Positions 1-10,955 of a DNA stretch of 64,000 nt are shown here, in pieces. The position numbers and the translations under genes are program-made. Each line of letters starts with the position of its first letter. The first letter of the stretch is position 1. The DNA is from Acanthosepion pharaonis (taxonomy: Eukaryota > Mollusca > Cephalopoda > Sepiida > Sepiidae). Under the pieces are notes generated by a model. It did no database searches. It was not told where the DNA came from and saw only the letters and a list, made by a program, of their open reading frames with translations. The stretch spans positions 1-64,000 of the forward strand of contig CAHIKZ030002082.1 in assembly GCA_903632075.3 (NCBI GenBank), given 5' to 3'.

Positions 1-1500
1 CACTCTAAATTACATAAATGAACATATACTATTTAATTTCTACCCTTGAATCAGTTCCTTTCTATGGCTAAAGTTTCCAATAAGAAAAACACCAAGTCTC
101 TCTGGCACACTACCTCAAAAAATCTTGAGACAAGTTCTGTAGAAGTTTTAGGAATTGTGCTTTTCTTACTAGAAAAGTAAGAGGTGGCAAAATTATGTCA
201 CTCTCAAAATGATTAATATCTTTGGTGGCATTGTGCAAATACATGGGTAATGATTATGCTCAGTCTTCTTCCTTTGAACCACTTTTGATGAATACTGAAC
301 ACAGAAAACCATATTACTTATTTCTTAATTCACTGGATGTCTTAAGCCTTTTATAGAGGATTAGGCAAAGTTTAAACACTGTACCGATAAAAAAATTGTC
401 TGTCAAAACGATTGTTTTCACCACTATTAGTGTATACTTCCTTGTTAATCTTTATTATTTTAAAAAAGCTATATTCAGAATTTTAAGAAAACCCAAGCAT
501 AAAAATTGATTTATAAACTTTCTGTTCTTGAGAATTGACAACAAAAATATTAATACTATTTACAATAATTTTATAATTACAAGGTTATAAAAGTGTGTGA
601 ACCAATAATAATGCCATGCTTATCATTTACTATTTAACAAAAACATTTTATTTATTTTATTCAATTTATAGGAATTTACAAAATTATAACAATATGTGAA
701 CCAACTATAATGAAATATTTATTACTTATCATTTTATAAAGAGATAAATATGAAAGTAATTTTTTTTAATCATAAATTTATAAAAATGAAAATTTAAACA
801 AAAACAAAAACAATTAAAAATTTTGACAAAATGCATTTCTGAACATTTTCATTTGCTCTTACCAATTTTAATAAATTTTTAAATAAAAAGATATCTTTTC
901 ATATTTCTTTCTTTATAAAATATAAATAATATTTTGTATTTTGTTCACATTTTTATAATCTTGTAAATATAAAGTCTAACTACAAAATAGTGTGTAATAT
1001 TTTTTTATTAAAATGCAACAAATTATGCAGCACTTATTTAGATTAATCATGTTACTTAGAACTTAGCTACTTATGTCAATGTAAAAACAATCTTAGTTGA
1101 GGTGGCTATAAAAAGGCATTGATGATTATTTATGGCTATTCTGTTTACATAATGAATTATTGCTATTGTTTGCATCACATAATAATTGTGAGTAATATGT
1201 TAAAATAGTTACCAAGTAATCATTTTAAGTTCTCTGAATAATAGCGTTGTATTAAAATTGTAAGCATAGCTTTTTAAAACAATGTACATAGTGGAAGGAG
1301 TATATTGTAATAGTGTCAAGAGAGAAACTGTCCTTTTGACACACCATGTTTTTTATGGCTACATAGGTTAAAGTTTGCTAAGGGTTACATGCTTTAACAG
1401 GTGAACGGTCGTCCTCATAATATATTACAATATATTTTTTTTTAATTATACAGATATTAAACCTATTTAACAAATAAAATATAGAAAATTGAATATTTAC
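1..1500. other. LZIC intron sequence, AT-rich, no exon seen
   Basis: This stretch lies downstream of LZIC exon 2 on the minus strand. I searched by eye for the conserved start of the ICAT domain and did not find it. About 430-1345 resembles the AT-rich MITE seen more completely at 4451-4844. Confidence 0.5.
430..1345. repeat. Degenerate copy of AT-rich MITE family
   Basis: The left part (about 510-580) contains the phrase gagaattgacaacaaaaat, shared with 47,395-47,415 and, less well, with 4535-4555. The right part (about 1268-1345) shares agctttttaaaacaatg and ccttttgacacaccat with 4820-4915. The outer left terminus found in the other copies is not clear here. Confidence 0.5.
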
Positions 1501-1636
1501 AAGTTGCATGCTGTTTAGATCATCTACTAAACTTAAATTTCCTTCCAGCATTTTGTCCAAAGATTCTTTGAATTCCTTTAATTGTTCAACAGTTTCATTT
1601 TTTGCCTCCTCATATTCTTCAGGTTCCATTTCATCC
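1501..1636 (-). CDS. LZIC: LZIC second coding exon
   Basis: The acceptor is atatttag and the donor is CTT|GTAAAT. The exon gives 45 codons after one base completing a split codon and ends in phase 0. It is acidic and helical, rich in E and K, ending LVDDLNSMQL. This corresponds to the segment that links the zipper to the ICAT domain in the family. Confidence 0.87.
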
Positions 1637-2209
1637 CTAAATATAAAAATTACAAATATAATCAACTGATAATTTGTTTTATAGACACTTTAATTTTCTA
1701 ATAAAAATCTTGAAAGAAAACAAACACAAGAATATTAAGAACAATGAAAGGTATTAATGTAAACAATAGTTTATCTTTGAATAGGGAAATTCATTGTGTA
1801 TATTCTGATTATACTTATTTTTTAAAATCATAAATATAGACATTAAATAGTAAAATTAAAGCAAATAATTTCAATTGTTTCAAGGTAAATTTCCAAATAT
1901 TTGTTATGTCAAACTTTTCACTTTTTAGTTTCATAAATTAAAACAATCATCTACAGAAAGAAAAAAGTAAACGCTTTATAATTTCATTTTATATTAATTC
2001 TTAACAAAAACGAAATATATAAAATAATCTTGAATTAATATAATCAAATCATTAGATATCTGCTTAACCAGATGGATGAACTATAGAATAAAAACATTAA
2101 ACACTTTCTTGCACTCTTCCAAGTCTGTTAACTGCTGCATTAGACGCTCAAGCTGTGATTCCAGATTCTGTTTCAGAAGAGAAGTTTCTTGCCGTCCTCT
2201 TGAAGCCAT
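1501..2209 (-). CDS. LZIC: LZIC, 5' coding part (two exons; remainder outside window)
   Basis: Two minus-strand exons encode the start of LZIC, a small protein with an N-terminal leucine-zipper/coiled-coil segment and a C-terminal ICAT (beta-catenin-interacting) domain. Exon A (2209-2103) opens with MASRGRQETSLLKQNLESQL and continues with a heptad-like, leucine-rich helix. This is very close to vertebrate LZIC, which starts MASRGKTETSKLKQNL (family recollection). Exon B (1636-1501) carries EPEEYEEAKNETVEQLKEF and ends in NSMQL, where vertebrate LZIC continues into the ICAT part. The splice phases agree: exon A ends two bases into a codon and exon B starts with the third. Together they encode about 80 of an expected 190 or so residues. 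I found no ICAT-domain exons between 1 and 1500, so they should lie to the left of the window. Identity is confident; exact donor position is moderately certain. Confidence 0.88.
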
Positions 2210-2222
2210 CTCATTTAATAAT
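2103..2222 (-). CDS. LZIC: LZIC first coding exon with 13 nt of 5' UTR
   Basis: On the minus strand an acceptor (tctctttag) precedes 13 non-coding bases and the start codon at 2209-2207, so at least one 5' non-coding exon must lie upstream (higher coordinates). The exon encodes 35 codons plus two bases of the zipper region. The donor is a weak GTTTAA at 2102. An alternative donor GTGTTT two bases earlier would break the reading frame with the next exon, which is why this one was chosen. Confidence 0.85.
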
Positions 2223-2389
2223 CTAAAGAGAATATATATTTTTAAATACTTTGAATCAATAACAAACAATAAAAAGAAAACAAATTCTACTTTTAGTGTT
2301 TTATTGAAAGAAAAAGAAAATTATAATATTTTTGAGAGAATTATAGTATTGATTAAATATAGGTAACTCCCAAAATTTTTCTAAATAAA

Positions 2390-3900
2390 GATCATACCAT
2401 GATGAAAAAAGGCCACAAACTTGATGAAAACAAAGTTTTATTGTCAAAAAGTTTGTTATTATTAAGAAGAAAGATCAAAGTATTTTTTGATTATTTTATT
2501 AAATTTTTGTAATCCTTTCTAGCATGTTCAAAATTTTTTGGTTTAAATCTTGTTTTTTTCTTGCATTTTTGAGTATCCAAAGATTAGTAAAAAAAATGTT
2601 TTTTTTTTAAAACATTTTTGGAAACTATTGCAAAGTTCAAATAATTGTCAGATTTTAATTAAATTTTCATGACTGAAATTATTTAAATTTATTTATTTTA
2701 TTTACACATCTGTTAACCACACTTAATTTCATGAAATTTTGAGAAATTAAAATTTCAACCTCTTCATATTTATATTAGTTAAAAGCAGGAATCTGAGATA
2801 ATTTAAATCATCAATTTGGTTTTGTCAAACAGAAACACAATTTACAGAAAATCAGCTCCAAATCATAAAATTAAAAATGCAAGTATGACATAATTTAATT
2901 AGAAGAGATTTTAATTGCTTTGATAAATAAGACATATTAAGGAAACTATTGTCTAAGAAAAATTTTTTTTCAATGAATAATGAATTTTTAAAAGAATTTT
3001 TTCATTTTTTTTTTTTAAATTTTAATTAGAAAAATTTATTAAGTTTTAAATCTAAAAATTCTGTATTAATTTCAGCTTTTTAGGGAATATTAAGTGAAAA
3101 CTATATTTACTAATCATAAATGGAAAAGCTTAATACAAATGATCAAACACCAATATTTTTAAAAGAATTTTGAATTTTTTTTTTTTTTTAAATGTAGCTG
3201 ACCAGACATGACATTGTCAGAAAATACGAGTGATAAGTATAGTAAATTCCATGTCAAAATCTCTAAAATTTAATAAAACATTAGATTATAGAGAATATTT
3301 TTCCAATTTTTTCAGATTACTGAGTACTTAAAAATTATATATAAAAAAGGTGGTCTTGTCATTTTCTTAAATTAATTTTTACAGATAAAGTCTCTGTAGA
3401 ACAGCATTAGATATGTCTTTCGTCACTTGTCAGCACAAAATACAGCTGTTTAAGATTAAAAAAACAGCTAATGTTGTGATATTTTAAATTTAAACTTAAA
3501 ATAATATTTGTTTCAAATCAGATTAATTATATTTTTAAATCAGTTAATATTCCTCAAATAAAGTTTCAGAAAGTATATTTTATTTTTTGAAAGATTTTTT
3601 TAATAAAGAGAATTATATTGCAATGAAAGATGATTAAAAATGGCGCTAAATCAGCTATTTTAAGCAAAAAAAAAAAATTTCTTTCAATTTAAAATTAGTT
3701 TTTGAAATACAACAAAGTATTTTGATTATAAAAAATATTAAATTTAATCTATTAGCTTGAAATTAAAACTAAAATAAACTTTTTTAAATTAAGAAACCTT
3801 AGGTAACATTTTTAGTAAATCTTTTTAAACAATTTGAAAATTAGAGAAACTTAATGAGTATTGAACCTATTTTAAATAATCTTCTTTTATGAGATGAACT
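2390..3900. repeat. AT-rich repeat related to the 32.7-34.8 kb element
   Basis: About 2396-2500 (atgatgaaaaaaggccacaa followed by a diverged match to gaagaggaaagaccaaa) aligns by eye with 32,790-32,875 and in inverted form with 34,650-34,745. About 2640-2750 matches 33,010-33,190, including gtcagattttaattaaa. About 3415-3440 (tgtctttcgtcacttgtca) matches 34,290-34,310. The order is the same as in the 32.7-34.8 kb copy, so these are two diverged copies of one non-coding element. The right limit is uncertain. Confidence 0.5.
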
Positions 3901-3933
3901 TATAACTCATTGATCATGACAGTAATAATGAAT

Positions 3934-3936
<3 letters not shown>

Positions 3937-3970
<34 letters not shown>
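3937..3970. repeat. (TA)n microsatellite
   Basis: An uninterrupted TA dinucleotide array. A second TA array (about 4088-4113) follows a (TG)9 array at about 4062-4080. Confidence 0.95.
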
Positions 3971-3974
<4 letters not shown>

Positions 3975-4450
3975 CTGAAATTTTTAAACCTCCAAAATTG
4001 TATTTTTCATTTAACAGATTTGTTAAAGTTGGTTGAAAATTTTTAAAACCCATTTAAAATTTTGTGTGTGTGTGTGTGTGATTTTTGTATATATATATAT
4101 ATATATATATATAACTTATATTTAACTGTTCAAAGAGACACAGACACTATACTGATAATACAAAAGTAGTAGAGAACAACACTTTAATCCTGGGCAGAGA
4201 GCACAGATACTATATGTTGGATCTGCAATGATTTTGTGTTCCTGTGGTCAGAGTAAACAGTATTTGAGCTGAGAGAAATTTTTAATCTTGTTAACTTTAG
4301 GAGATTAAAGCTGTATGCAAAGGAATATAAAAAATAAATTAAAAAAATAAAGGCATAACAGTACCATTAACCTACTTGCCTGCAAAAAAATACTGTGTTA
4401 AAAGGTTGATTTTTCTCTAGATCTGTTATTATTTTAACTACCTTTGCTAC

Positions 4451-4844
4451 TTGGCAATGTTTATTGTTTTAAAAAGTGATTATTAAAATTGTAAAAAGCC
4501 TGAACATATGAAAATGAATTGAGACATTTTTGATTTTGAGAATTTACAACAATATTAAACACAATTGGATTGTTTATTTACAAGAATAATTTTATAAACA
4601 TTTACTAAATTATTAATATATGTGAACCAACTATAAGGAAATCCTTATTTACCATTTTATAAAGTTCAAATTGATTGGCAATTAGCTGATGTTTTGCCAA
4701 CCATTCCAATAACTATCTAATAAATAGTGTTTATTATTTTTCTTGTTAATTCTCAAGAACAAAGAAAATGTATAATTTCACTTCCACATGTTTAGGTTTT
4801 ATTACAATTATAATCATTGCTTTTTAAAACAATAAACATTGCCA
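4451..4844. mobile_element. AT-rich MITE with terminal inverted repeats
   Basis: The left end ttggcaatgtttattgtttt followed by aaaaagtgattatta is repeated in inverted form at the right end (about 4812-4844, reading toward aataaacattgcca). There is no coding capacity. Related copies occur at about 430-1345 and 47,311-47,775. It looks like a short non-autonomous DNA transposon with arms of about 33 bp. Confidence 0.7.
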
Positions 4845-4849
4845 GAGAG

Positions 4850-7800
4850 TAAAGTGTAGTTAAGATAATAGTGGCGTCAACAGAAAAAAAAAACTATCCT
4901 TTTGACACACACCATTTTTGCCAATTAATCTTATCTGTAACAACCAAAATTATGTTTTTAATACAAATGTTAATATTTTTTAAACATATGAGCACATATT
5001 TCTTTTGCACACATATGGGATATCAGTGTATCTATAGTATTAATATTTTGTTCATTTGTACATATGACTGTTACACTATTCTCACTAGGAGCAAATCCCT
5101 GGTCCTTCTAAGATGGAATTGGTGACACTTTCAGACAAAGAAGCCAATATAGAAATTTTAAGAAAGATTTGAGAAAAACAGGACAGAAGAAGAAAAAGAG
5201 AGCATGAAGGTGGATATATGAGGGAGAGGAAAAAAAAAGGCTTGAAGGATAGAAAAAAAGCCCCCCAAAATTAAAAGAAAGCCAGATAAAAGAAGAATAT
5301 GGAGAGGGAGAAGAGATAAAGATAAACGGTATTGAGAGATGTTTGTTGGCTGGCTATCAAAAGAGAATGAGCAAAAGACTGAAAGGCAGGTTAAGATGAA
5401 AAAGCTTAAAAAACTGAAATACATTAACATTTTTCATGGAAAGAGACAATAAAAGTTAAAGTGAGAAAATATTTGCCCATTTTTTTTATTCCTTTCTCAC
5501 ATATGAAACTAATCTATGTTTTTATAGCATTTAAGCATTGATAAATAAAAGATTGGAAAGGATAAAGAGGAGAATGAGAATAAATAAGTAAAGGATGAAA
5601 GCAGAGCAAAGGCAGGTGAAAATAGATAATCTTAATTGTCAACACCTGTGGAATATCCATGGGTTCAGTGAGTTAGGGAATTTTTTTCAAAATAAACAAA
5701 CTTTAATGAAATAAGATACAATTAGATTCAACACCTCAAACTGATTCATGATTGACCATATTTCCAAATAGATTGGCCAAGTTACTGTATATTCATTAAA
5801 TTTTATTGAGTGACAGCTGGTGGTTAAATTAAAGTTAAATAAAAATGCATTTGTTTATTGTGATCCCCAAAACAATAAATAGAATTTGAAACAACTCAAA
5901 TATTTTAATTTTGGTTTACTCATATTTTCTTGCAACTGTCATAAGCTTGTTTTAAAAATTCTAGTTATTGACAAAATGTTGATAGAACTTTTATGCAATA
6001 AATATAAATTACAGCCTTTTAGAGTTAAAACTTTGAATAGATCAAAGTAGATTTGAGATAATTATCAAAATAGAATCATACTGAGAAAACTATAATTTTC
6101 TTTTGTTTAAAATAACTTTGAGACTATGAAGGCAATACTTTAACAATAATCTAATCCATTGCAGCTGGTTATACTTCAGTATAAAAAAAATGTTATACTA
6201 TAAATCTGTGGTCAAGTACCTTAAATTAATTTTAATGTTTTCAGCAAGAGAGAATACACAGGATGATTAAATTTTTTTTTTAGGGGGAGGGGTAACAAAA
6301 GAATTTGTTTCATTTTTACTGTTGGATAGTATTAAAAGTGTTTACTTTTAGTTAACTTCATTCGAGGAGATTGCTTTTGATAGTGACAGAAGTCATGTCA
6401 AAATACATAAATTAACTAACATTTTTGATGGAAGAAAATAAGCAAAATTTTTAGCATATATTTTTTTTTTTATTTAAAGAAAAATAAAATGTGACAAATG
6501 TAAGAAAATGATTTGTGCAGTTTATGAAGAAGATACTGTAAATGGCCAAATGTGTTAAAAGTAGATTTTGAAGATCTATGCTACAGATTTCTCACTGACA
6601 GTTGGGTAGACTAGTTGAGGTTGATAATGTGAAAATCAAGCTATTACTTGAAACAAATTAATGTTATACATCAGACAGCTAACATATTCAAAATATTCAA
6701 AACAAGTTCATGATTTGTACTAGCTTAGACATATTAGTCACTTTGAAGTGTGGCTTTTACATAAGCAATCATCCCATACCCCAGATAACACTGAATCAAA
6801 TTTCCATGTAGAATTCAATACTTAAATATAACAAAGCTATTAATTTTTTTTTTTAAACAAAATGACAGGTAATGAAAAGTGAATACTTTACAACAATGTG
6901 GATCACCATAGATTGTAAAGCAGATAAAATGAACCACTACTAACTGTACCAAAGGCTGGTCTTCATCCAAGTTAATACTGTGTATAGAAAGGAATTCTTT
7001 ACTATGAGCTACTTCTAAGAGAACCAAATGGTTAATTTACACATGTACTGCTCTTAATTAGATCAAGTAAAAACAGCAATTTGAGAAAAGGAGTTAAATC
7101 AGCTTAAATAAAAGACATGTTATATCATCAAGATATCACTAGACTACATATTTCTTTGGTGATCATGAAAATATTGTTACAATTTGGTTTGGTTTGTTTT
7201 ATGGCATATCAACCTCAATGCTGACAAGATTTTTATTGCTGGTAATATTTTTTTGTTTCAAAAATGTATTGCTGGTAATAATTTTTTACAAAATATTTCT
7301 GGTATTAAAACCTATTTTTACACTTTCATAGTGTTTTGGCCCCAGTTTGCAGTTTAACTATTTTCCTATAGCTGGGACCCTAACAGGTGCTATCATCCCA
7401 GGTCAGGGTGAACTTGTGAACACCAGCAATTAAGAAGTGGTTCCACACTTCTCAAAACCTGATCAAAGGCCTTTTGTTGGATGTAGTTTAGCGTCTTACC
7501 CAGTATACAGATGTAGTTTATGGTCATACCCAGGATGGGTTACAATTTGGTTGGAAAGTTTTTATTCATTACATGATATTCACTAGATGTTGGAGCAAAA
7601 GAGTTGAGATATGTTGTTCAATGAAGTTCATGTTGACAATAAAAAAATGATCTTATTTTTTGTTTAATAAACCAAATTGATGTTTTATTTTGTGCCAACT
7701 TGGTAAAATGGGAAACAAAACTATAAGTTTCTCTGGATAATTATATATTGGGTGTTGTGTCAAAGTATATTTGAATAAACAGTTTTATATAACAGACGAT

Positions 7801-8479
7801 TCTCTCAATAATGTTTCTCTTAATTTATGACTACTATTTGCTTGATTTTTAATACACTGATTAAGGATTAAAACTGAGCTTGCTAAAAATAAAAAAATTT
7901 CAAGTTAAAAACAACAAAATTTGATTGTTTAAGTCATTGGACTGTGATAAATAAAAAAAAACAAAAATCAAAAAAACCTTGTCAATATATACTAGGTTCA
8001 AACGTAATTAGCCCTAAACTATTATTATTTCCCTTGCATAAGTGACACCAGAGGTCCATATCTTTGTTAAAACAATGGTAACTGTTTGTATAAAGCCAGG
8101 TGAGAAAACCAACTCTATGAATGGAAAAAAAAACATCAAAATGGAAACAATATATTTAAAACTCATCTGTAAAAACCTATTAGTAAGGATTTAACAAAAT
8201 ATGCCATTGTTTTCATGAAATGAGTAAATTACTGTTATTAAAATATTCTATTGGAGATTTGTTTTCATTTGTAAGGTATAAAGAATATATTTAACCCCCT
8301 CCACTAGAAATTAACTGGTAATAAATGAGGTTGAAAAATCTCACTTTACAACAATTAATATAACATTATTTGATTCATATCTTGGGTGCCATTCAGATTT
8401 GTACTAAATAATAAAGTACTTCAACAAGAATGTATTTATAAACATGAACATTAAAAAGATTCATAACCATTGAAGCATA
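4850..8479. other. Intergenic or LZIC 5' intron DNA, no gene seen
   Basis: AT-rich DNA with no recognisable coding exon. It contains a purine-rich stretch (5140-5460, continuing weakly to 5640) and a short repeat at 7370-7480 related to 15,660-15,800. Confidence 0.5.
7370..7480 (+). repeat. Short interspersed repeat shared with 15.66-15.80 kb
   Basis: The phrase aattaagaagtggttccaca followed by cttctcaaaacctgatca and a GCCTT core recurs, inverted and diverged, at about 15,660-15,800. The family is unknown. Confidence 0.5.
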
Positions 8480-9185
8480 TATACAGGGTGTTTCAAAAAG
8501 AATACGCCAAAATCATTATGCTGTTTTTTCAGGTCTATAGCATTGTAGTGGACTGAATCAGTGGTTATTTGATAAAGTTGTTATCAAAGTTTGATTGGGT
8601 GTCAGTTTCACCGCTGTCTTTAGTATAATTTCCGCTGCAGCTACAAACAGGACAAACCTATCAAATGCTCCAAAAAATGGTTATTCACTTTACTGCAAGC
8701 AGATTCAAATGACTTCATTTTCATCAAGATGGAGCACCACCCCATTGGCATCTCGGGGTTAGAGCTTATCTGAATGAAAACGTGCCTCAGCGATGGATTA
8801 GGAGAAGAGGTGCTAAAGATCTTGCTCTGTGCTTGGCCTGCCGGATCTCTGGACCCTCACTGTGTGTGACTTTTTCTTGTGGGGGTATGTTAAAGACCAA
8901 GTTTATGTTCCAACACTTCCAGCAAGTATCGATGACTTGAAAGATCGAATAACAGCCGCAATCAACACGGTGGACCATGACATGCTGAGGCGCGTTTGGG
9001 AGGAATTCTATCAGCTTGATGTTGTCTGCGCTGCCGGTGGTGGCCACATTGAGCACTTATAAAACATGAAATGAAACTTGAATGTATATACAATACATGC
9101 ATTCATGCTAGAGGTTTGTAATTTTTTTCATTTTTGACATATCACGTGATGATTTTGGCGTATTCTTTTTGAAACACCCTGTATA
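8480..9185 (+). mobile_element. Tc1/mariner-type transposon, internally deleted
   Basis: The ends are perfect 37-bp inverted repeats (8480-8516 and 9149-9185), starting TATACAGGGTG, with TA at each outer edge as expected for a TA target duplication. The internal sequence codes, in shifting frames, for the end of a DDE transposase. At about 8700-8760 a diverged frame resembles the HQDGAPPHWH motif. At 8860-9060 the frame is clean through CDFFLWGYVKDQVYVP and ends GGHIEHL before a stop. At about 0.7 kb it is roughly half the usual length and lacks the helix-turn-helix end, so it cannot be autonomous. Confidence 0.88.
8829..9062 (+). pseudogene. DDE transposase C-terminal remnant
   Basis: The in-frame segment WTLTVCDFFLWGYVKDQVY is the hallmark around the last catalytic acidic residue of Tc1/mariner-like DDE_3 transposases. 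The C-terminus INTVDHDMLRRVWEEFYQLD then GGHIEHL matches the family end. It has no proper start, and a frameshift lies just upstream near 8825-8850. It lies wholly within the element with 37-bp inverted repeats. Confidence 0.85.
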
Positions 9186-9857
9186 ACTACTTATTCAACA
9201 GGATTTACCATGACTAAAATACAAAATAAACTGATATAAATTATGACTCAAAATTAAAGTTAAACAGAAGATTTTAGTCAAATAGTGGCTACTTTACTAG
9301 CATTTTATATAAATTTAAATAACTGCTGTAACAAAATCCTATAAAATATAAATATTTAAGATAAATATAGGCATTCTCAAATACTAAGGGGCGAGGGGAT
9401 ACATAATTTTACTAGTTTTAATCATTATTTCTAAACAAACACACAAACAAATTTAAATGACCTCTGAGAGAAACTAATCTTAATAAAAATAATAACAAAT
9501 AACGGAAAAATCTTTATTTCAATCAAATTAGCTTAAACACTATTGTTCCTGCCTTCACATTGTAAAAGATTGTATTTTTGCACTGTTAATCTTTTCAAAA
9601 TTGTTAGAGACCAATTAAGTTCATTTTCACAATATACTATTGCTTGTAATATTTTCAAGCTTTCAGACTTCTTGTACATGAAAATAATTAAAGTTCTTGA
9701 ATTCTAACAATCTTTTGGCAAAATTGACACCTTGAAGTTAACAGAAACATCAGGCATGAATTGTCAGTTTTTTTTTTTTTTAATGAAACAAAATTTTGTT
9801 CACTTTAAAATAAATAATAATTCTCAAAATTGTATGTCCGTTATCATTAGGGTAAAT
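9186..9857. other. AT-rich gap, nothing recognised
   Basis: No coding or repeat signature was found between the mariner derivative and the foldback element. Confidence 0.4.
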
Positions 9858-10955
9858 TTCTATTTTAACACCTGCACTAAATATCCCTTAAAATTTTCCC
9901 AAATTGTCATAATTCCATGCAAATGTACATGCTGAACTCGAATTAACAATTACACTATGAAGAAACTTACCATTTTGGAGTTATTGACAAGAAAAAAAAA
10001 TTGGACTTCTTGTTGGTCATTTGTCCCCCATTACTGCCATCATGAATACTGATTCACTGCGTAGTACTTCCGGTGGCCTTTGGCCTATTTACTTCTTTTA
10101 CAGACTTTCCTTGCAGAAAATCACTACCGTAAAGAAATGTAATTTTTTTTTTGGTAAGTGTAGTTTTATTTATAACAAAAACAAATTAAATAATACAATA
10201 GAACCTTTTTTTCCCCATTTTGAATAGCAATGACAAATTAAATAGTAAAAATAAAGCAATTTTTATATTTTAAAATTGAAAATAAAAAAAATTAATGCAC
10301 AAACTTGGGAAATTATTTAATGTTTTTTATTTTTTAATTTGTCCCCTTTTCTACACAGATTAACTTTAGAGTTAGGTGTAAGGTTAAGGTGGAATTTTCT
10401 GTGTAGAAAAGGGGACAAATTAAAAAAAATATTAAATAATACAATCAACCCTTCTACCTTACCAAGTTTGTGCATTTTGTTTTATTTTCAATTTTAAAAT
10501 AAAAAAATGCTTCATTTTCATTATTTAATTTGTTCTTTTAATTTGTCATTGCTATTCTACACAGAAAAAAGGTTTAATTGTATTATTTAATTTGTTTTTG
10601 TTTAAAGTTTCCTGTTATAAATAAGACTACACTTATCAAAAGGAAAAAAAATACGAAAGTGATACGTAGTGATTTCAAAAAGAGATTTAGCTGTAAGTAA
10701 AAGAAGTAAATAGGCCACAATTTCTGATTACGCCAGCGGAAGTACCCCTCACCGTATTGCTAAACACTATGGCAGTAATGGGGGACGAATGACCAACAAG
10801 AAGTCCGATTTTTTTTGCCGATAACTCCAAAACGGTAGGTTTCTTCATAATTTACTTGTTAATTTGAGTTCAGCATGTAAATTTGCATGGAATGACGATT
10901 TTGGAAAGTTTTTAAGGGATATTTAGCGCTGTTGTTAAAATAGAAATTTACCATT
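9858..10955. mobile_element. Large foldback (inverted-repeat) element
   Basis: The left arm (about 9858-10365) reads as a diverged reverse complement of the right arm (about 10,395-10,955). Matching landmarks are tttaacacctgcactaaat against gcgctgttgttaaaa, gaagaaacttaccattttgg against ccaaaacggtaggtttcttc, and tgtcccccattactgccat against atggcagtaatgggggacga. The central loop has its own hairpin, tccccttttctacacaga against tctgtgtagaaaaggggaca (about 10,341-10,425). No open reading frame of note was seen. Sequence in the arms (attaaataata stretches) recurs in the 25.5-26.9 kb inverted repeat. Confidence 0.75.

Noticed and set aside
5158..5430. Minus-strand 90-codon frame with membrane-protein look
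   Set aside because: It is the pyrimidine strand of a purine-rich tract; the hydrophobic F/L/S composition is forced by base composition.
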